Origin: Gammaproteobacteria bacterium 50_400_T64
GTDB lineage: Bacteria > Pseudomonadota > Gammaproteobacteria > Pseudomonadales > Porticoccaceae
Reading direction: 5' to 3'
NCBI GenBank assembly: GCA_002162755.1
Contig: MAAS01000010.1
Coordinates: forward strand, 27,251-91,250
DNA length: 64,000 nt
Under the pieces are notes generated by a model that saw nothing but the letters and a program-made list of their open reading frames with translations, was not told the origin of the DNA and searched no databases. Positions 1 through 10,326 of the stretch are shown here, one piece after another; the stretch's first letter is position 1; each line of letters begins with the position of its first letter. The position numbers and the translations under genes were made by a program.

Positions 1-1381
1 AATTAGCACCGGAGACATTAAAGAAAGCCGCGAAGTAGTACAAACAGTCATGGCGACACCCATTGATGCCTGGCAAAAAATTGCGCAGGCCCAGAGTTTT
101 TCTCGCAAGATCAATAACGCAAAGGTCGAAAAATATCGCGACTGGTATACCAGCAGACAACGTTACTTTGACCGTATCAGTACCCGTGCTGAATTGTACA
201 TGGCTCACATTATTGTCGAGCTTGAACGCAATGATCTACCTCTTGAGCTTGCGCTACTACCCTTCGTAGAAAGCGCCTATAACCCCTTTGCCTACTCACC
301 TAGCGGTGCCGCAGGTCTCTGGCAGTTTATGCCTCCAACAGGTGATCATCTGGGACTAAAACGAAACAATTGGTATGACGGTCGTCGAGATATCATTAGC
401 TCTACCGCTGCCGCCGCGCGTTATTTCAAGTACTTAAACAAACGCTTTAAAGGCGACTGGTTGCTAACACTTGCCGCCTATAATGCTGGTGAAGGCACGG
501 TTATGAAGGCGATAAGGGCAAACCGGCGAAACGGCAAAGCTACGGACTTTTGGTCCTTACGTTTACCCACAGAAACCACCGCTTACGTACCAAAGCTTAT
601 CGCCATAGCACAAGTGACGGCCTCGCCAGCGGACTACAAACTGACACTACCCAACATACCGACTGAGATCTACTTTGAGGTTGTCGACCTTCCTCAGCAG
701 ATCGACCTCTATCAAGTTAGCCTTCTTGCGGAAATGAGCATAGATGGTGTTTATCGATTAAACCCTGGGTTTCAGCAGTCAGCGACACCGCCAGAAGGCC
801 CCCACCGTTTATTGATACCACGGCATAAAATAGTCGATTTTGAATTACAGTTAAGTAATACACCGAAAGATCGCTGGCTCAAAATACGCGAGTACAAAGT
901 ACGGCAGGGCGATACGCTCGGTGAAATAGCTCAGCGGCACCGCCTCGGCGTGAGGTCGCTAATGACACAAAATAATTTACGTTCAAGTCGGATTCGTGCA
1001 GGGCAAATATTAAAAATACCGAGTATCAGCCGCGCATCACTACCTGGCTTCGCCCGGCCTACCCAGTACTACAGAGTTCGTTCGGGGGACAGCCTATGGA
1101 AAATCGCCCATGCCTACCAGGTTAAAACAAGAGATCTGGCCCGCTGGAATGGTCTCAACCCTAAAGCGCCATTAAAAATTGGCAAGCGGCTTAAGATACG
1201 AGCACCAGTACTGGTAAGCCAACAAAGTCAGCGCAGTTATAAAATTAAAAAGGGGGATTCATTATCGTTAATTTCGAAACAATTTAAAGTCAGTATCAAC
1301 GATATTGTTCGCTGGAACAAACTCAACTCTCAGGGTTTTATCAAAGCGGGACAAACCCTGAGCCTTTCCCCTCGCTCGTAA
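1..1381 (+). CDS. mltD: Membrane-bound lytic murein transglycosylase D-like, 5' end outside window
   Basis: A lytic transglycosylase that cleaves the glycan strands of peptidoglycan in the periplasm. The frame is open to the left edge, so the signal peptide and true start lie outside; the first ATG at 50 is internal. Counting from that ATG, the SLT/lysozyme-like domain spans about residues 35-190, with the catalytic Glu in LPFVESAYNP (about residue 74) and the family motifs GLWQFMP and AYNAGEG. Three LysM peptidoglycan-binding repeats follow (about 282-325, 343-385 and 397-440), each starting Y-K/R-V/I-x-x-GD-T/S-L. MltD proteins commonly carry two or more LysM repeats, so this architecture is normal. 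It converges with ppiD. Confidence 0.93.
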   Translation, partial: ISTGDIKESREVVQTVMATPIDAWQKIAQAQSFSRKINNAKVEKYRDWYTSRQRYFDRISTRAELYMAHIIVELERNDLPLELALLPFVESAYNPFAYSPSGAAGLWQFMPPTGDHLGLKRNNWYDGRRDIISSTAAAARYFKYLNKRFKGDWLLTLAAYNAGEGTVMKAIRANRRNGKATDFWSLRLPTETTAYVPKLIAIAQVTASPADYKLTLPNIPTEIYFEVVDLPQQIDLYQVSLLAEMSIDGVYRLNPGFQQSATPPEGPHRLLIPRHKIVDFELQLSNTPKDRWLKIREYKVRQGDTLGEIAQRHRLGVRSLMTQNNLRSSRIRAGQILKIPSISRASLPGFARPTQYYRVRSGDSLWKIAHAYQVKTRDLARWNGLNPKAPLKIGKRLKIRAPVLVSQQSQRSYKIKKGDSLSLISKQFKVSINDIVRWNKLNSQGFIKAGQTLSLSPRS

Positions 1382-1420
1382 CACAGATTAATTCAACAGT
1401 AGCCATGCAACAGAAGCGGC

Positions 1421-1457
1421 TATTCAAGATCAATAAAAGAAACAAAGATCTTGAATA
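1421..1457. repeat. Inverted repeat between convergent mltD and ppiD
   Basis: Two perfect 11-base arms (TATTCAAGATC and its complement) are separated by a 15-base A-rich spacer. The position between convergent genes suggests a bidirectional transcript end, but the stem is AT-rich and no proper T-run follows, so a terminator role is uncertain. Confidence 0.4.
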
Positions 1458-1496
1458 CATAAGCCTGCAAGTAATTCTGTAGTTGCGAACCCGCTT

Positions 1497-3371
1497 TTAC
1501 TTATCCATTTTCACTGTCGCATCAGCCAGGATTAATGACTCATAACCCTGGTATTCACGTTGCGCTAATCGGCGACTGGCAGACTGTGCCAAGCCATCTC
1601 TTCGTGTAGCTGAAAGAGAGCTTAGATCACCTGAATCAATACCTGTCAAAGACAATATTATATAATCACCAGAGATAAGGCTCAGGCTGCTCACCGAAGG
1701 TAAAGTACTACTTGCTGGCAAGCTGAAAGCATGATCTCGAATAGCCTCATCAACACCGGTATCAAAACGTGAAGTGCCCAGGCTAACCTGCCAATTCAAC
1801 CCTTCGTCTCGGGCAACAGCTTCGATACTTTTACCGCCGGCAATGAGCGCCTTAAAAGTATCGGCCCTTTGCACTAGAGCCAATGTTGCTGCCTCCTGTT
1901 TTAACAATGTAGTGATATCAACTGAGGCATCAGTAAACGCTCTATAACCTACGGGATAATGTTGACTCACTTTAAGAACCACAACCCCAGCCTCGCCTAG
2001 TTCAATAATATCGCTGGTGTAGCCATTGCTAAGAACATCCTCTGCATACGCTGCACTAACAACCGCAGGGTAGGCCGCAATGCCCAAACCACCGCTTCGC
2101 GTAAAAGGCTCAGTATTTCCCACCGTAAGACCCATAATCTCAGCGGGCTCACTAAGCGTTTCAGCGTTGTACGACAACTCACGTAGTTGCTCTATTTGCT
2201 CAGGGAGTAAGTCCTCCGCTAACTGCTGCTTCAGTTCAGCTTCAATAGATGCTTTCTCAGCATCAAAGACCAGCGACTCACTCTCTTCTAATACAGTCAA
2301 ACGGATCAGATGAATACCGCTATCGATCTCAACGGGGTTGGATACCTCACCTTCGCTCAGGTTAAGTACAGCCGTTTCAAATTCAGCAGGAAAAGCGCCG
2401 GGCTCTACAAAACCCAAATCACCACCTTGCTCCGCACTTCCCAGGTCATCACTATGCTGGCGTGCAAGTTCGGCGAAGTCAGACCCACTCGCAAGTTTGG
2501 CCTGGATTTCGTCAATCTCCGCAGCCTGACTGCCATCATCAGAAGCCTCAATAAGAATATGTGCCACGCGGCGTCGCACCGAAGCCTGTTGCATCTCTTG
2601 ACGGGCAGCAAAGAGCTCACGAATCATCGCCTCATCGACCTCAACCTGATCAACTAGATTGCGTGTAGATAATTGAATAAAGCTAATTTCAAGTCTTTCT
2701 TCAGTACGAAACTTTTCCTTATGCTCTTCGTAATAGGCTTTAACATCAGCCTCTTCAACAGTGGTCTCAGCTACCAGAGGTGCAATCGGCACCGTCAAAT
2801 AGTAGTAGTTACGGCGCTGTTCAAATATTCTTGCGGCTAATTCCAGGTCGGCATCCGTCACAAAACCGGTATCGACAACACCGCTAGCAAATTGACTCAG
2901 TAATAAACCGTTACTCATGTAGCTATGATGCTCTCGAGGGGTGTAGCCCATTTGTCGAATGGCAAACTCGTATTTATCCCGATCAAACCTACCTTCTGTT
3001 TGGTACACATCAACGGTCTGTAGCAATGACGCAATGGTGGCAGGTGATACCCCCATGTTATTTTCTAACGCGGTCAGCTCCGCAGCCTTTTCGCTGATCA
3101 AACGTTGCTTAACCGGCCCTCGGAGTATTGCATCGTCAAGAAGCGCGGGGTCGATATCGCCAAGCTGCTGTAACAGGCGTTGTTTATGAATAGCCAATGC
3201 GCGGTCAACAACGAGGCGAGAAATACTGTGTCCATCGACATCCAGCTCCGCATCACTGGCGGGACTATTTGAAAAAATTGAATCAATGCCAACAAAAGCA
3301 AAGGGGACGATGATCAAAATCACTATGAAAAAAGCAATGCCTTTCATGCTTTCACGAAAATCTTGCAGCAT
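1497..3371 (-). CDS. ppiD: Periplasmic folding chaperone PpiD (SurA-N / parvulin)
   Basis: Inner-membrane-anchored periplasmic chaperone that assists folding of exported proteins near the Sec translocon. A short cytoplasmic N-terminus is followed by one membrane helix (about residues 12-34), a SurA_N-like helical region and a parvulin (PpiC) domain at about 265-360, recognisable by RRVAHILIE and GDLGFVEPGAFP. The C-terminal half is a long helical region. The 624-residue length is typical of the family. It is the last gene of the tig-clpP-clpX-lon-hupB-ppiD block, the same order as in many gammaproteobacteria. A strong hairpin lies between it and hupB, so it may have its own promoter or depend on readthrough. 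Confidence 0.93.
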   Translation of the reverse strand: MLQDFRESMKGIAFFIVILIIVPFAFVGIDSIFSNSPASDAELDVDGHSISRLVVDRALAIHKQRLLQQLGDIDPALLDDAILRGPVKQRLISEKAAELTALENNMGVSPATIASLLQTVDVYQTEGRFDRDKYEFAIRQMGYTPREHHSYMSNGLLLSQFASGVVDTGFVTDADLELAARIFEQRRNYYYLTVPIAPLVAETTVEEADVKAYYEEHKEKFRTEERLEISFIQLSTRNLVDQVEVDEAMIRELFAARQEMQQASVRRRVAHILIEASDDGSQAAEIDEIQAKLASGSDFAELARQHSDDLGSAEQGGDLGFVEPGAFPAEFETAVLNLSEGEVSNPVEIDSGIHLIRLTVLEESESLVFDAEKASIEAELKQQLAEDLLPEQIEQLRELSYNAETLSEPAEIMGLTVGNTEPFTRSGGLGIAAYPAVVSAAYAEDVLSNGYTSDIIELGEAGVVVLKVSQHYPVGYRAFTDASVDITTLLKQEAATLALVQRADTFKALIAGGKSIEAVARDEGLNWQVSLGTSRFDTGVDEAIRDHAFSLPASSTLPSVSSLSLISGDYIILSLTGIDSGDLSSLSATRRDGLAQSASRRLAQREYQGYESLILADATVKMDK

Positions 3372-3410
3372 TTTTATTCCTTACCTTTCCTGAACAATAG
3401 CCCCAGGCTA

Positions 3411-3442
3411 AAAAAGAAGAAAGGCGCATTAAAGCGCCTTTC
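3411..3442 (-). terminator. Intrinsic terminator downstream of hupB
   Basis: On the minus strand a 9-bp stem (GAAAGGCGC / GCGCCTTTC) with a 6-base loop is followed by TTCTTTTTT. It lies 37 bases past the hupB stop, between hupB and ppiD, and is the best-formed terminator in the left block. Confidence 0.8.
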
Positions 3443-3479
3443 CTTACTACGTATTTTGCTACTTTAAGCAGCAGTCTAG

Positions 3480-3755
3480 CTAGCTATTAACTGCTTCTTT
3501 AAGGGCCTTACCCGCTTTAAAGCCAGGTACATTTGCCGCTTTAATTTGAATCTCATCACCCGTCTTTGGGTTACGGCCTTTTCTAGCAGGTCGATGCTTA
3601 ACTGCAAAGGTACCAAAGCCAACCAGCGAAACAGGGTCGCCTTTCTGTAAAGACGCTGTAATCGCTTCTACAACTGCATCTAGCGCTCGGCCAGCAGACA
3701 TTTTTGATAAGTCAGCTGATTCCGCAATTGCGTCGATAAGCTCTGATTTATTCAC
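3480..3755 (-). CDS. hupB: DNA-binding protein HU-beta
   Basis: Nucleoid-associated HU subunit that bends DNA non-specifically. At 91 residues it is full length. The HU signature [18 protein letters not shown] (about residues 46-63) forms the DNA-binding beta arm, and the protein ends [12 protein letters not shown]. The start is GTG at 3755, preceded by AAGGGG with 6-base spacing; the nearby ATG at 3758 is followed at once by a stop in its own frame. It sits between lon and ppiD, the conserved location. Confidence 0.96.
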   Translation of the reverse strand: MNKSELIDAIAESADLSKMSAGRALDAVVEAITASLQKGDPVSLVGFGTFAVKHRPARKGRNPKTGDEIQIKAANVPGFKAGKALKEAVNS

Positions 3756-3865
3756 ATTAAACCCCTTTAAATTTGATTGAAGATCCTACAGCTTGTTAAC
3801 TAACACGCTGAGACGGCACTTTATACCAACCGCCCATGAAACGGTCAAGCACGCAGCCAGATATT

Positions 3866-6301
3866 TTAGTGTGTACTAATACGTGATGCTGATTGATCAC
3901 CACTTTCGCCCTCTGGCGACAGAGTAGATCCTCGTGATTTACTATACTCTTCATCCGATAACGGCTTAGGCATTTGCTCTAAAGCAAGCTCCAGAACTTC
4001 ATCTACCCACTTCACAGGGTGGATAGTCAAATCGGCCTTAATATTATCAGGTATTTCTTTTAAATCACGTTCATTATCTTTGGGGATAATAACTTCGGTA
4101 ATCCCCCCCCTATGGGCGGCGAGCAACTTTTCCTTCAAGCCACCAATTTTTAACACCTGGCCACGCAAGGTGATTTCACCCGTCATCGCCACAGCGGCCC
4201 GCACAGGAATATTCGCCAATACCGAAACCAAAGCGGTGCACATGGCAATGCCTGCACTGGGCCCATCTTTAGGTGTGGCACCTTCAGGCACATGAATATG
4301 TAAATCGTTGCCACGATGGAAGTCTCGATGAATGCCCAGTGCCTGAGAACGACTACGCACTACCGTTAGGGCTGCCTGAATAGACTCCTGCATAACATCG
4401 CCCAAGGAGCCAGTTTTAACAATAGCGCCTTTGCCTGGAACCGCTGAAGCCTCAATCGTCAATAACTCACCACCGACCGAAGTCCACGCCAGCCCAGTTA
4501 CCTGCCCTACCTGGTTTTCATCCTCTGCACGGCCAAAATCAAATTTACGCACACCCAGCATGTCTTCAAGCTCATTGGGGCCAACATTGACCGGCTGCTG
4601 ATCTGCATTTTTGGCATAGCCTGTCACGACCTTACGACAGATCTTGGCTATCTCCCTCTCCAGGCCTCGAACACCGGCCTCGCGAGTGTAATAACGCACA
4701 ATATCGAGTATGGCTGTCTCCTCAAGAGTAAGCTCGCCATCTTTTAAACCATTTGCTTTCCGCTGCTTAGGCAGGAGGTATTTCGAGGCGATATTAGCTT
4801 TTTCCGCTTCGGTATAGCCAGGGATACGGATAACTTCCATTCGGTCGAGCAAAGGCCCGGGGATATTCATGGAGTTAGAGGTGCAGATAAACATCACTTC
4901 AGACAGGTCATAATCAACCTCCAGGTAGTGATCGTTAAAGCTATTATTTTGTTCAGGGTCGAGAACTTCCAACAAGGCCGAAGCCGGATCACCGCGATGA
5001 TCCATACCCAACTTATCCACTTCATCAAGTAGAAAAAGTGGGTTCTTCACCGTTGTTTTGGAAATTTTCTGGATTAGCTTGCCTGGCAAAGAACCAATAT
5101 AGGTACGTCGGTGACCACGAATTTCAGCTTCATCACGAACACCACCGAGGGACATGCGTACAAACTTTCGTCCCGTTGCTCGTGCAATAGATTCACCCAA
5201 GGAGGTTTTACCAACACCAGGAGGTCCTACGAGGCACAATACTGGACCCTTGAGTTTTTTAACGCGGCTCTGAACTGCTAAAAACTCAAGAATGCGCTCC
5301 TTCACCTCATCCAGACCATAGTGATCTTCATTAAGGATTTTTTCAGCTAACACCAGATCATGGCGAACTTTTGAGCGTTTTTTCCAGGGGACGCTAACCA
5401 TCCAATCAAGATAGCTTCGCACCACCGACGCTTCAGCCGACATAGGCGACATCATTTTCAATTTATTTAATTCGGCAGAGGCTTTCTTCAAGGCCTCTTT
5501 TGGCATACCTATTTCTTTGATACGATTTTCAAGCTGCTCCAGTTCGTTGGGTACATCATCAATTTCACCCAACTCTTTCTGAATAGCCTTCATTTGTTCG
5601 TTTAGGTAATACTCGCGCTGGCTCTTCTCCATCTGTTTCTTAACGCGACCACGAATACGCTGTTCGATCTGCGCAATATCAAGCTCAGACTCCATCAATA
5701 CTAAAAGGTGCTCAATACGCTGTTTTTCATCGCTGATCTCGAGCACTTCCTGCTTCTGCTCAAGGGTCAGCGTCATGTGCGTCGCCACGGTATCAGCCAG
5801 GCGGCCAGGCTCATCGATGCCCGCAACGGTGGTCACCACCTCTGAGGGGATTTTTTTATTTAATCCGACATACTCTTCAAAGGCATTAATAAGAGTCCGG
5901 ACTAAAGCATCGTGCTCTTCCTCTGCGGTGACAGCGCTATCAATAACAGAGTAATCAGCCACAAAATAACCATTGTGCTCTTCGATAGCCTCTATATTGA
6001 TACGTTCAGAACCTTCAACGAGCACCTTTACTGTGCCATCAGGCAGCTTAAGTAGCTGAAGAATCGTCGCTACGGTACCAATTTCATAAACGTCTTTGGG
6101 TCCTGGGTCATCACAGGCCGCATCACGCTGGGCAACCAGTACAATTTTCTTCTGCTCCGCCATCGTGTCGTCCAGAGCAAGGATGGAGCGCTCTCGACCT
6201 ACAAAAAGAGGAACAACCATTTGTGGAAAAACAACAACATCTCGCAATGGCAGCATCGGCAAGCGAGTCTGTGATAAATCTTTTACTACTTCCTGTCCCA
6301 T
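3866..6301 (-). CDS. lon: ATP-dependent protease Lon
   Basis: Cytoplasmic AAA+ serine protease that degrades damaged and regulatory proteins. The N-terminal substrate-binding domain (about residues 12-205) is followed by a coiled linker, the AAA+ domain with Walker [10 protein letters not shown] near residue 360 and Walker [10 protein letters not shown], and a C-terminal protease domain with the Ser-Lys dyad (KDGPSAG, Ser near residue 680). The 811-residue length is normal; the last roughly 30 residues form a polar Ser-rich tail. It lies between clpX and hupB, as in other gammaproteobacteria. No clear heat-shock promoter was identified by eye in the 122-base clpX-lon gap, which holds the clpX terminator. 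Confidence 0.97.
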   Translation of the reverse strand: MGQEVVKDLSQTRLPMLPLRDVVVFPQMVVPLFVGRERSILALDDTMAEQKKIVLVAQRDAACDDPGPKDVYEIGTVATILQLLKLPDGTVKVLVEGSERINIEAIEEHNGYFVADYSVIDSAVTAEEEHDALVRTLINAFEEYVGLNKKIPSEVVTTVAGIDEPGRLADTVATHMTLTLEQKQEVLEISDEKQRIEHLLVLMESELDIAQIEQRIRGRVKKQMEKSQREYYLNEQMKAIQKELGEIDDVPNELEQLENRIKEIGMPKEALKKASAELNKLKMMSPMSAEASVVRSYLDWMVSVPWKKRSKVRHDLVLAEKILNEDHYGLDEVKERILEFLAVQSRVKKLKGPVLCLVGPPGVGKTSLGESIARATGRKFVRMSLGGVRDEAEIRGHRRTYIGSLPGKLIQKISKTTVKNPLFLLDEVDKLGMDHRGDPASALLEVLDPEQNNSFNDHYLEVDYDLSEVMFICTSNSMNIPGPLLDRMEVIRIPGYTEAEKANIASKYLLPKQRKANGLKDGELTLEETAILDIVRYYTREAGVRGLEREIAKICRKVVTGYAKNADQQPVNVGPNELEDMLGVRKFDFGRAEDENQVGQVTGLAWTSVGGELLTIEASAVPGKGAIVKTGSLGDVMQESIQAALTVVRSRSQALGIHRDFHRGNDLHIHVPEGATPKDGPSAGIAMCTALVSVLANIPVRAAVAMTGEITLRGQVLKIGGLKEKLLAAHRGGITEVIIPKDNERDLKEIPDNIKADLTIHPVKWVDEVLELALEQMPKPLSDEEYSKSRGSTLSPEGESGDQSASRISTH

Positions 6302-6390
6302 TATTACCTCTTATTCCAGCTCAGTGCAGGTTCGGGTGAATGCACAATGGTAATGGTATGGGGCCAATTCCAGCAAATACAAGCACCCAT

Positions 6391-6425
6391 AAACAAAAAC
6401 GAGCCTCAAGGGCCCGTTTTTGTTT
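6391..6425 (-). terminator. Intrinsic terminator of the clpX transcript
   Basis: A 15-bp minus-strand stem contains the core CGGGCC / GGCTCG with a TTGA loop and ends in CGTTTTTGTTT. One pair is a G-U only when read as minus-strand RNA (A-C on the other strand), which fits leftward termination. It overlaps the clpX stop codon. Confidence 0.75.
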
Positions 6426-7713
6426 ATGCTTCGTCGCTTGCTGTCTTCAATTGTTCTGGATTGTCGTAAACCAGTAAGGGTTCAGAGTCTCCATTAATAA
6501 CTGATGCATCGACAACAAGTTTATGTACATCCTTACGAGAAGGGATGTCATACATACTATCTAACAAAGTATTCTCGATAATAGAACGCAAGCCTCGAGC
6601 ACCCGTTTTACGAGTCAGGGCTTTTTCAGCAATAGCCTCCAGAGCGTCCTGTCGAATATCAAGCTCAACATCTTCCATTTCAAAAAGCGCAGAATACTGT
6701 TTAACCAGCGAGTTCTTAGGCTCTACCAATATATTGATTAAAGCATCCTTATCAAGCTCTTCAAGGGTTGCAACAACGGGAAGACGACCAACAAACTCAG
6801 GGATAAGACCGAAGCGGATCAGATCTTCCGGCTCCAGGTCTTTCAAAATATCGCCGATATTACTCTCTTCGTCTTTGCTGCTAACACTGGCAGAAAAACC
6901 AATGCCACCTTTTTCAGAACGATCACGGATAATTTTTTCCAGGCCGGAGAACGCACCACCGCAAATAAAGAGGATATTCGAAGTATCAACCTGCAAGAAT
7001 TCTTGCTGGGGATGCTTGCGCCCGCCTTGTGGTGGAACTGAGGCAACGGTACCTTCGATTAACTTCAACAATGCCTGTTGAACACCTTCGCCCGATACAT
7101 CGCGCGTAATGGAAGGGTTGTCAGACTTGCGTGAAACCTTGTCAATTTCATCGATATAGACAATGCCCTGCTGCGCCTTTTCAACATCGTAATCGCATTT
7201 CTGCAATAACTTTTGAATAATATTTTCGACATCCTCACCCACATAACCCGCTTCGGTCAATGTAGTGGCATCGGCAATTGTGAAGGGAACATTCAACAAG
7301 CGGGCAAGAGTCTCTGCTAGCAGCGTCTTACCACTGCCAGTGGGGCCTACTAGCAAAATATTACTCTTACCGAGCTCAACGCCACCTTTCGCAACTTTGC
7401 CACCTAACTGCAGGCGTTTATAGTGATTGTAAACAGCAACTGACAGCACCTTCTTGGCACGTAGTTGATCAATCACGTATTCGTTGAGAGTCTCACTAAT
7501 TTCGACCGGCGTTGGTAGCTTTTCAACGGTCTCGCTAGTTTTTGCTTCCTGCAGCTCTTCAGTAATAATATCGTTGCAGAGGTCTACACACTCGTCACAG
7601 ATAAAAACCGATGGCCCGGCAATAAGCTTGCGAACCTCATGCTGACTTTTGCCACAGAAAGAGCAATAGAGAAGTTTATCACCGTCTTTATCATCGCCGC
7701 TTTTATCGCTCAC
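6424..7713 (-). CDS. clpX: ATP-dependent Clp protease ATP-binding subunit ClpX
   Basis: Unfoldase that feeds substrates to the ClpP peptidase. The N-terminal zinc-binding domain has four cysteines (CSFCGKSQ ... CDECVDLC, about residues 18-46). The AAA+ domain has Walker A GPTGSGKT (about 121-128) and Walker [10 protein letters not shown]. The substrate-gripping pore loop GYVGED and the ClpP-docking IGF-type loop (GGIGFSA) are present. The GTG start at 7713 is preceded by GAGGAGAAAG, a strong ribosome-binding site. It lies 87 bases after clpP, probably in one transcript that ends at the hairpin overlapping its stop codon. Confidence 0.97.
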   Translation of the reverse strand: MSDKSGDDKDGDKLLYCSFCGKSQHEVRKLIAGPSVFICDECVDLCNDIITEELQEAKTSETVEKLPTPVEISETLNEYVIDQLRAKKVLSVAVYNHYKRLQLGGKVAKGGVELGKSNILLVGPTGSGKTLLAETLARLLNVPFTIADATTLTEAGYVGEDVENIIQKLLQKCDYDVEKAQQGIVYIDEIDKVSRKSDNPSITRDVSGEGVQQALLKLIEGTVASVPPQGGRKHPQQEFLQVDTSNILFICGGAFSGLEKIIRDRSEKGGIGFSASVSSKDEESNIGDILKDLEPEDLIRFGLIPEFVGRLPVVATLEELDKDALINILVEPKNSLVKQYSALFEMEDVELDIRQDALEAIAEKALTRKTGARGLRSIIENTLLDSMYDIPSRKDVHKLVVDASVINGDSEPLLVYDNPEQLKTASDEA

Positions 7714-7800
7714 TACTTTCTCCTCGCAACAAATAAGTGCTTAGGATACAGGCACTTATTGCTAGATTTCACCAAAACTTAAAAAAACAGGCTACATCGA

Positions 7801-8430
7801 CTATGCGCGCTTGTCCAACACTTCGTCAACCAGACCGTACTCTTTCGACTCTAGCGCACTCATAAAGTTGTCACGCTCGGTGTCCGCGGCAATTTGCTCA
7901 ACCGTTTGCCCCGTATGTTTGGCCATCGCTCTGTTCAACTGCTCACGAATTTTAAGGATTTCCTGGGCTTGAATGTGAATATCAGAAGCCTGCCCCTGTG
8001 CGCCGCCGCTGGGCTGGTGGATCATGCAGCGTGAATTAGGCAACAAAAAGCGTTTACCCGGCGCCCCAGCTGCCAGCAGGAAGGCACCCATGCTGGCCGC
8101 CTGACCAATACACATAGTACTGACATCTGGCTTGATAAATTCCATGGTATCGTAAATAGCCATACCAGCTGTTACAGAGCCACCGGGGGAATTAATATAA
8201 AGATGGATATCTTTATCAGGGTTTTCAGACTCGAGAAATAACAACTGAGCGACGACCAGATTGGCCATAAAATCTTCGACCGGGCCAACCAGAAAAATGA
8301 CACGCTCTTTAAGCAGGCGAGAATAAATATCGAATGAACGTTCACCACGGGCAGTCTGTTCAACCACCATTGGTACCAGACCACCTGCGGCCCTGGTTTC
8401 ATTATTATATTTCATACCGTCGTGGAGCAT
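7801..8430 (-). CDS. clpP: ATP-dependent Clp protease proteolytic subunit ClpP
   Basis: Serine peptidase that forms the tetradecameric proteolytic chamber used with ClpX. The catalytic triad is visible: Ser113 (GQAASMGAF), His138 (RCMIHQP) and Asp187 (TERDNFM), each offset by 15 from the E. coli numbering. The 209-residue length is typical and includes a short N-terminal propeptide. An alternative ATG five codons in (MKYNN) is possible. It lies directly upstream of clpX and downstream of tig. Confidence 0.97.
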   Translation of the reverse strand: MLHDGMKYNNETRAAGGLVPMVVEQTARGERSFDIYSRLLKERVIFLVGPVEDFMANLVVAQLLFLESENPDKDIHLYINSPGGSVTAGMAIYDTMEFIKPDVSTMCIGQAASMGAFLLAAGAPGKRFLLPNSRCMIHQPSGGAQGQASDIHIQAQEILKIREQLNRAMAKHTGQTVEQIAADTERDNFMSALESKEYGLVDEVLDKRA

Positions 8431-8470
8431 AGTAAATTCCCAGATTAATCAGTAATCATCAGCCGACAAA

Positions 8471-8489
8471 GCCCGCAATGTGTGCGGGC
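8471..8489 (-). terminator. Small hairpin between tig and clpP
   Basis: A 7-bp GC-rich stem (GCCCGCA / TGCGGGC) with a 5-base loop is followed on the minus strand only by TTTGTC. The T-run is poor, so this is more likely a weak attenuator or an mRNA processing site between tig and clpP than a full terminator. Confidence 0.35.
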
Positions 8490-8554
8490 AGTACTCCATG
8501 TCATTGGGTTAAATTGTCACCTTACAACACTTAACCCTACACTCGCCGATAGAA

Positions 8555-9892
8555 TTAGTCTTCGCTATCGTCAGACTCTTTCGTCTCAACAGGGTCTGGT
8601 GCGAGAGCACCTTTATAATCAGTCGCTTCTTCAGACACCTTAGCCTGGCCCAGCACATGATCCACAACCTGCTCTTCCATTACTGCAGATTGCACACTAT
8701 TGAGCAACTCCTGGTTCGAGTAGTGGTACTGAACAACTTGCTCAGGATCGTCATAGCCCGCAGCCCTATCATCGATAAAAGCTTTTACTTTATCGTTATC
8801 GACTGTAATTTCCGCGACTTTAACAATCTCGGCCATTAAGAGGCCCAGTGAAACCCGCTTACCGGCTTCATCTGCAAAGAGCTCATCGGGGAAAATAGAC
8901 ATATCCATTTGCTGAGCACCTTGACCGAACTGTCCCAGCATTTGTTGACGTAAAGCCTGTATTTCACTGCTCAACAAAGCCTGAGGGATATCAACGGTAT
9001 GCAAGTCCTGCAGCTGAGTCATCAAACGCGACTTCACTTTATTTTTGATCGCAGTTTCAAGCTCGCGCTCCATGTTCGAACGAATCTCTTCGAGGAACTT
9101 TTCTTCGCCGCCTTCTTTAACACCAAACTGCTCGTAAAATTCGTCATTCAGTTCAGCAAGAGTTTGTTCTTTAATGGCGTTTACTTTTACGGCAAATTCA
9201 ACAGCCTTGCCCTTGAGATCCTCAGAGTGATAATCATCGGGGAATGACAGGGAGATAGTTTTCTCATCACCTGTGGACAAACCAACGATGCCATCTTCAA
9301 AACCGGGAATCATACGACCTGAACCCAATACCAAATCAGAAGCTTCCGCAGTGCCACCGGCGAATTCTTCACCGTCCTGCGTACCTTTATAGTCAATATT
9401 GACCTGATCGCCATCTGCTGCAGCGCGCTCAACCGCATCCCAGCTGGCGCGTTGCTTGCGTAAGTTTTCAACCATGTCAGTGAGATCTTCGTCAGAGACT
9501 GTTGCAACAGGACGAGCAAGGCTTATCTGAGCGAAGTCCTGCAAGTCGATTTCCGGATAAACTTCAAAGGTCGCGATATATTCAAGATCTGCGCCCTCTT
9601 CATCTTTAACGGGTTCGATAGCTGGCTGACCAGCGGGGCGTAGCTCTTCTTTAGAGACTGCCTCATAAAAGGTGCGACTCAACACTTCACCAACAACTTC
9701 CTGGCGCACACCAGCACCATAGCGTTGCTTGATAACCTTAGCCGGAATTTTACCTTTACGAAAACCATCAATGCGGGCCGTCTGCGATGCCTTCTGCAGG
9801 CGTTGAACAACCTCTTTATCAATTTCTTCAGCGGGAACACCCACAGTCATACGTCTTTCGAGCCCGGAGGTTGTCTCTATAGAAACCTGCAT
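8555..9892 (-). CDS. tig: Trigger factor, ribosome-associated chaperone
   Basis: Binds the ribosomal exit tunnel and folds nascent chains; also a peptidyl-prolyl isomerase. The N-terminal ribosome-binding domain contains GFRKGKIPAKVIKQRYG (about residues 44-60), the FKBP-like domain spans about 155-245, and the rest is the helical C-terminal cradle, ending in an acidic tail. At 445 residues it is close to the usual 430-435. It is the first gene of the tig-clpP-clpX unit, directly downstream of tRNA-Leu on the same strand. Confidence 0.96.
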   Translation of the reverse strand: MQVSIETTSGLERRMTVGVPAEEIDKEVVQRLQKASQTARIDGFRKGKIPAKVIKQRYGAGVRQEVVGEVLSRTFYEAVSKEELRPAGQPAIEPVKDEEGADLEYIATFEVYPEIDLQDFAQISLARPVATVSDEDLTDMVENLRKQRASWDAVERAAADGDQVNIDYKGTQDGEEFAGGTAEASDLVLGSGRMIPGFEDGIVGLSTGDEKTISLSFPDDYHSEDLKGKAVEFAVKVNAIKEQTLAELNDEFYEQFGVKEGGEEKFLEEIRSNMERELETAIKNKVKSRLMTQLQDLHTVDIPQALLSSEIQALRQQMLGQFGQGAQQMDMSIFPDELFADEAGKRVSLGLLMAEIVKVAEITVDNDKVKAFIDDRAAGYDDPEQVVQYHYSNQELLNSVQSAVMEEQVVDHVLGQAKVSEEATDYKGALAPDPVETKESDDSED

Positions 9893-9969
9893 GGATTGTC
9901 CTCACTACTGTCATTTAAATGATTGAATTACGTCTGAAGTACCCAAAACTGGGAATACTCAATAATAGT

Positions 9970-10054
9970 TGGTGCGGAAGGGGGGACTTGAACCCCCACG
10001 CCTTACGGCACTGGTACCTAAAACCAGCGTGTATACCAATTTCACCACTTCCGC
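9970..10054 (-). tRNA. tRNA-Leu (anticodon UAG)
   Basis: An 85-base class II tRNA. The acceptor stem GCGGAAG pairs with CTTCCGC, the D-loop carries GAAATTGG, and the anticodon stem CTGGT/ACCAG encloses loop TTTAGGT (anticodon TAG). There is a long variable arm (TGCCGTAAGGCG), a GGTTCAAGT T-arm, and the 3' CCA is encoded (9970-9972). It closely resembles E. coli leuW. It lies 77 bases upstream of tig on the same strand. Confidence 0.96.
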
Positions 10055-10326
10055 TAAACCTGCTCGAGACGAGTATCGCCTCGACTTGATCCACCTGTAC
10101 TGACTAGGTCACCTGTACTTTCCAGGCCAAGTTTGTCGGTACAAACTTCACACTTGTGCGAGTGAGAATTAACCTCATCCCGCAAAGGGGCGCAGATTTT
10201 GCCACAGCGCCTGCTCCGGGGCAACAAGATACCTCGATATTCCCTCTTCTCATTTACAACTGCGGCTAAACACTCCTGTTCAAGATGGCAAGGTCAGCAA
10301 GAAACGAGCAGTGAAAGCCAGCTACA

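Noticed and set aside
6545..7081. A 178-codon frame on the plus strand opposite clpX
   Set aside because: It lies wholly opposite a strongly conserved gene, has a Ser/Arg-rich random-looking product and no ribosome-binding site.
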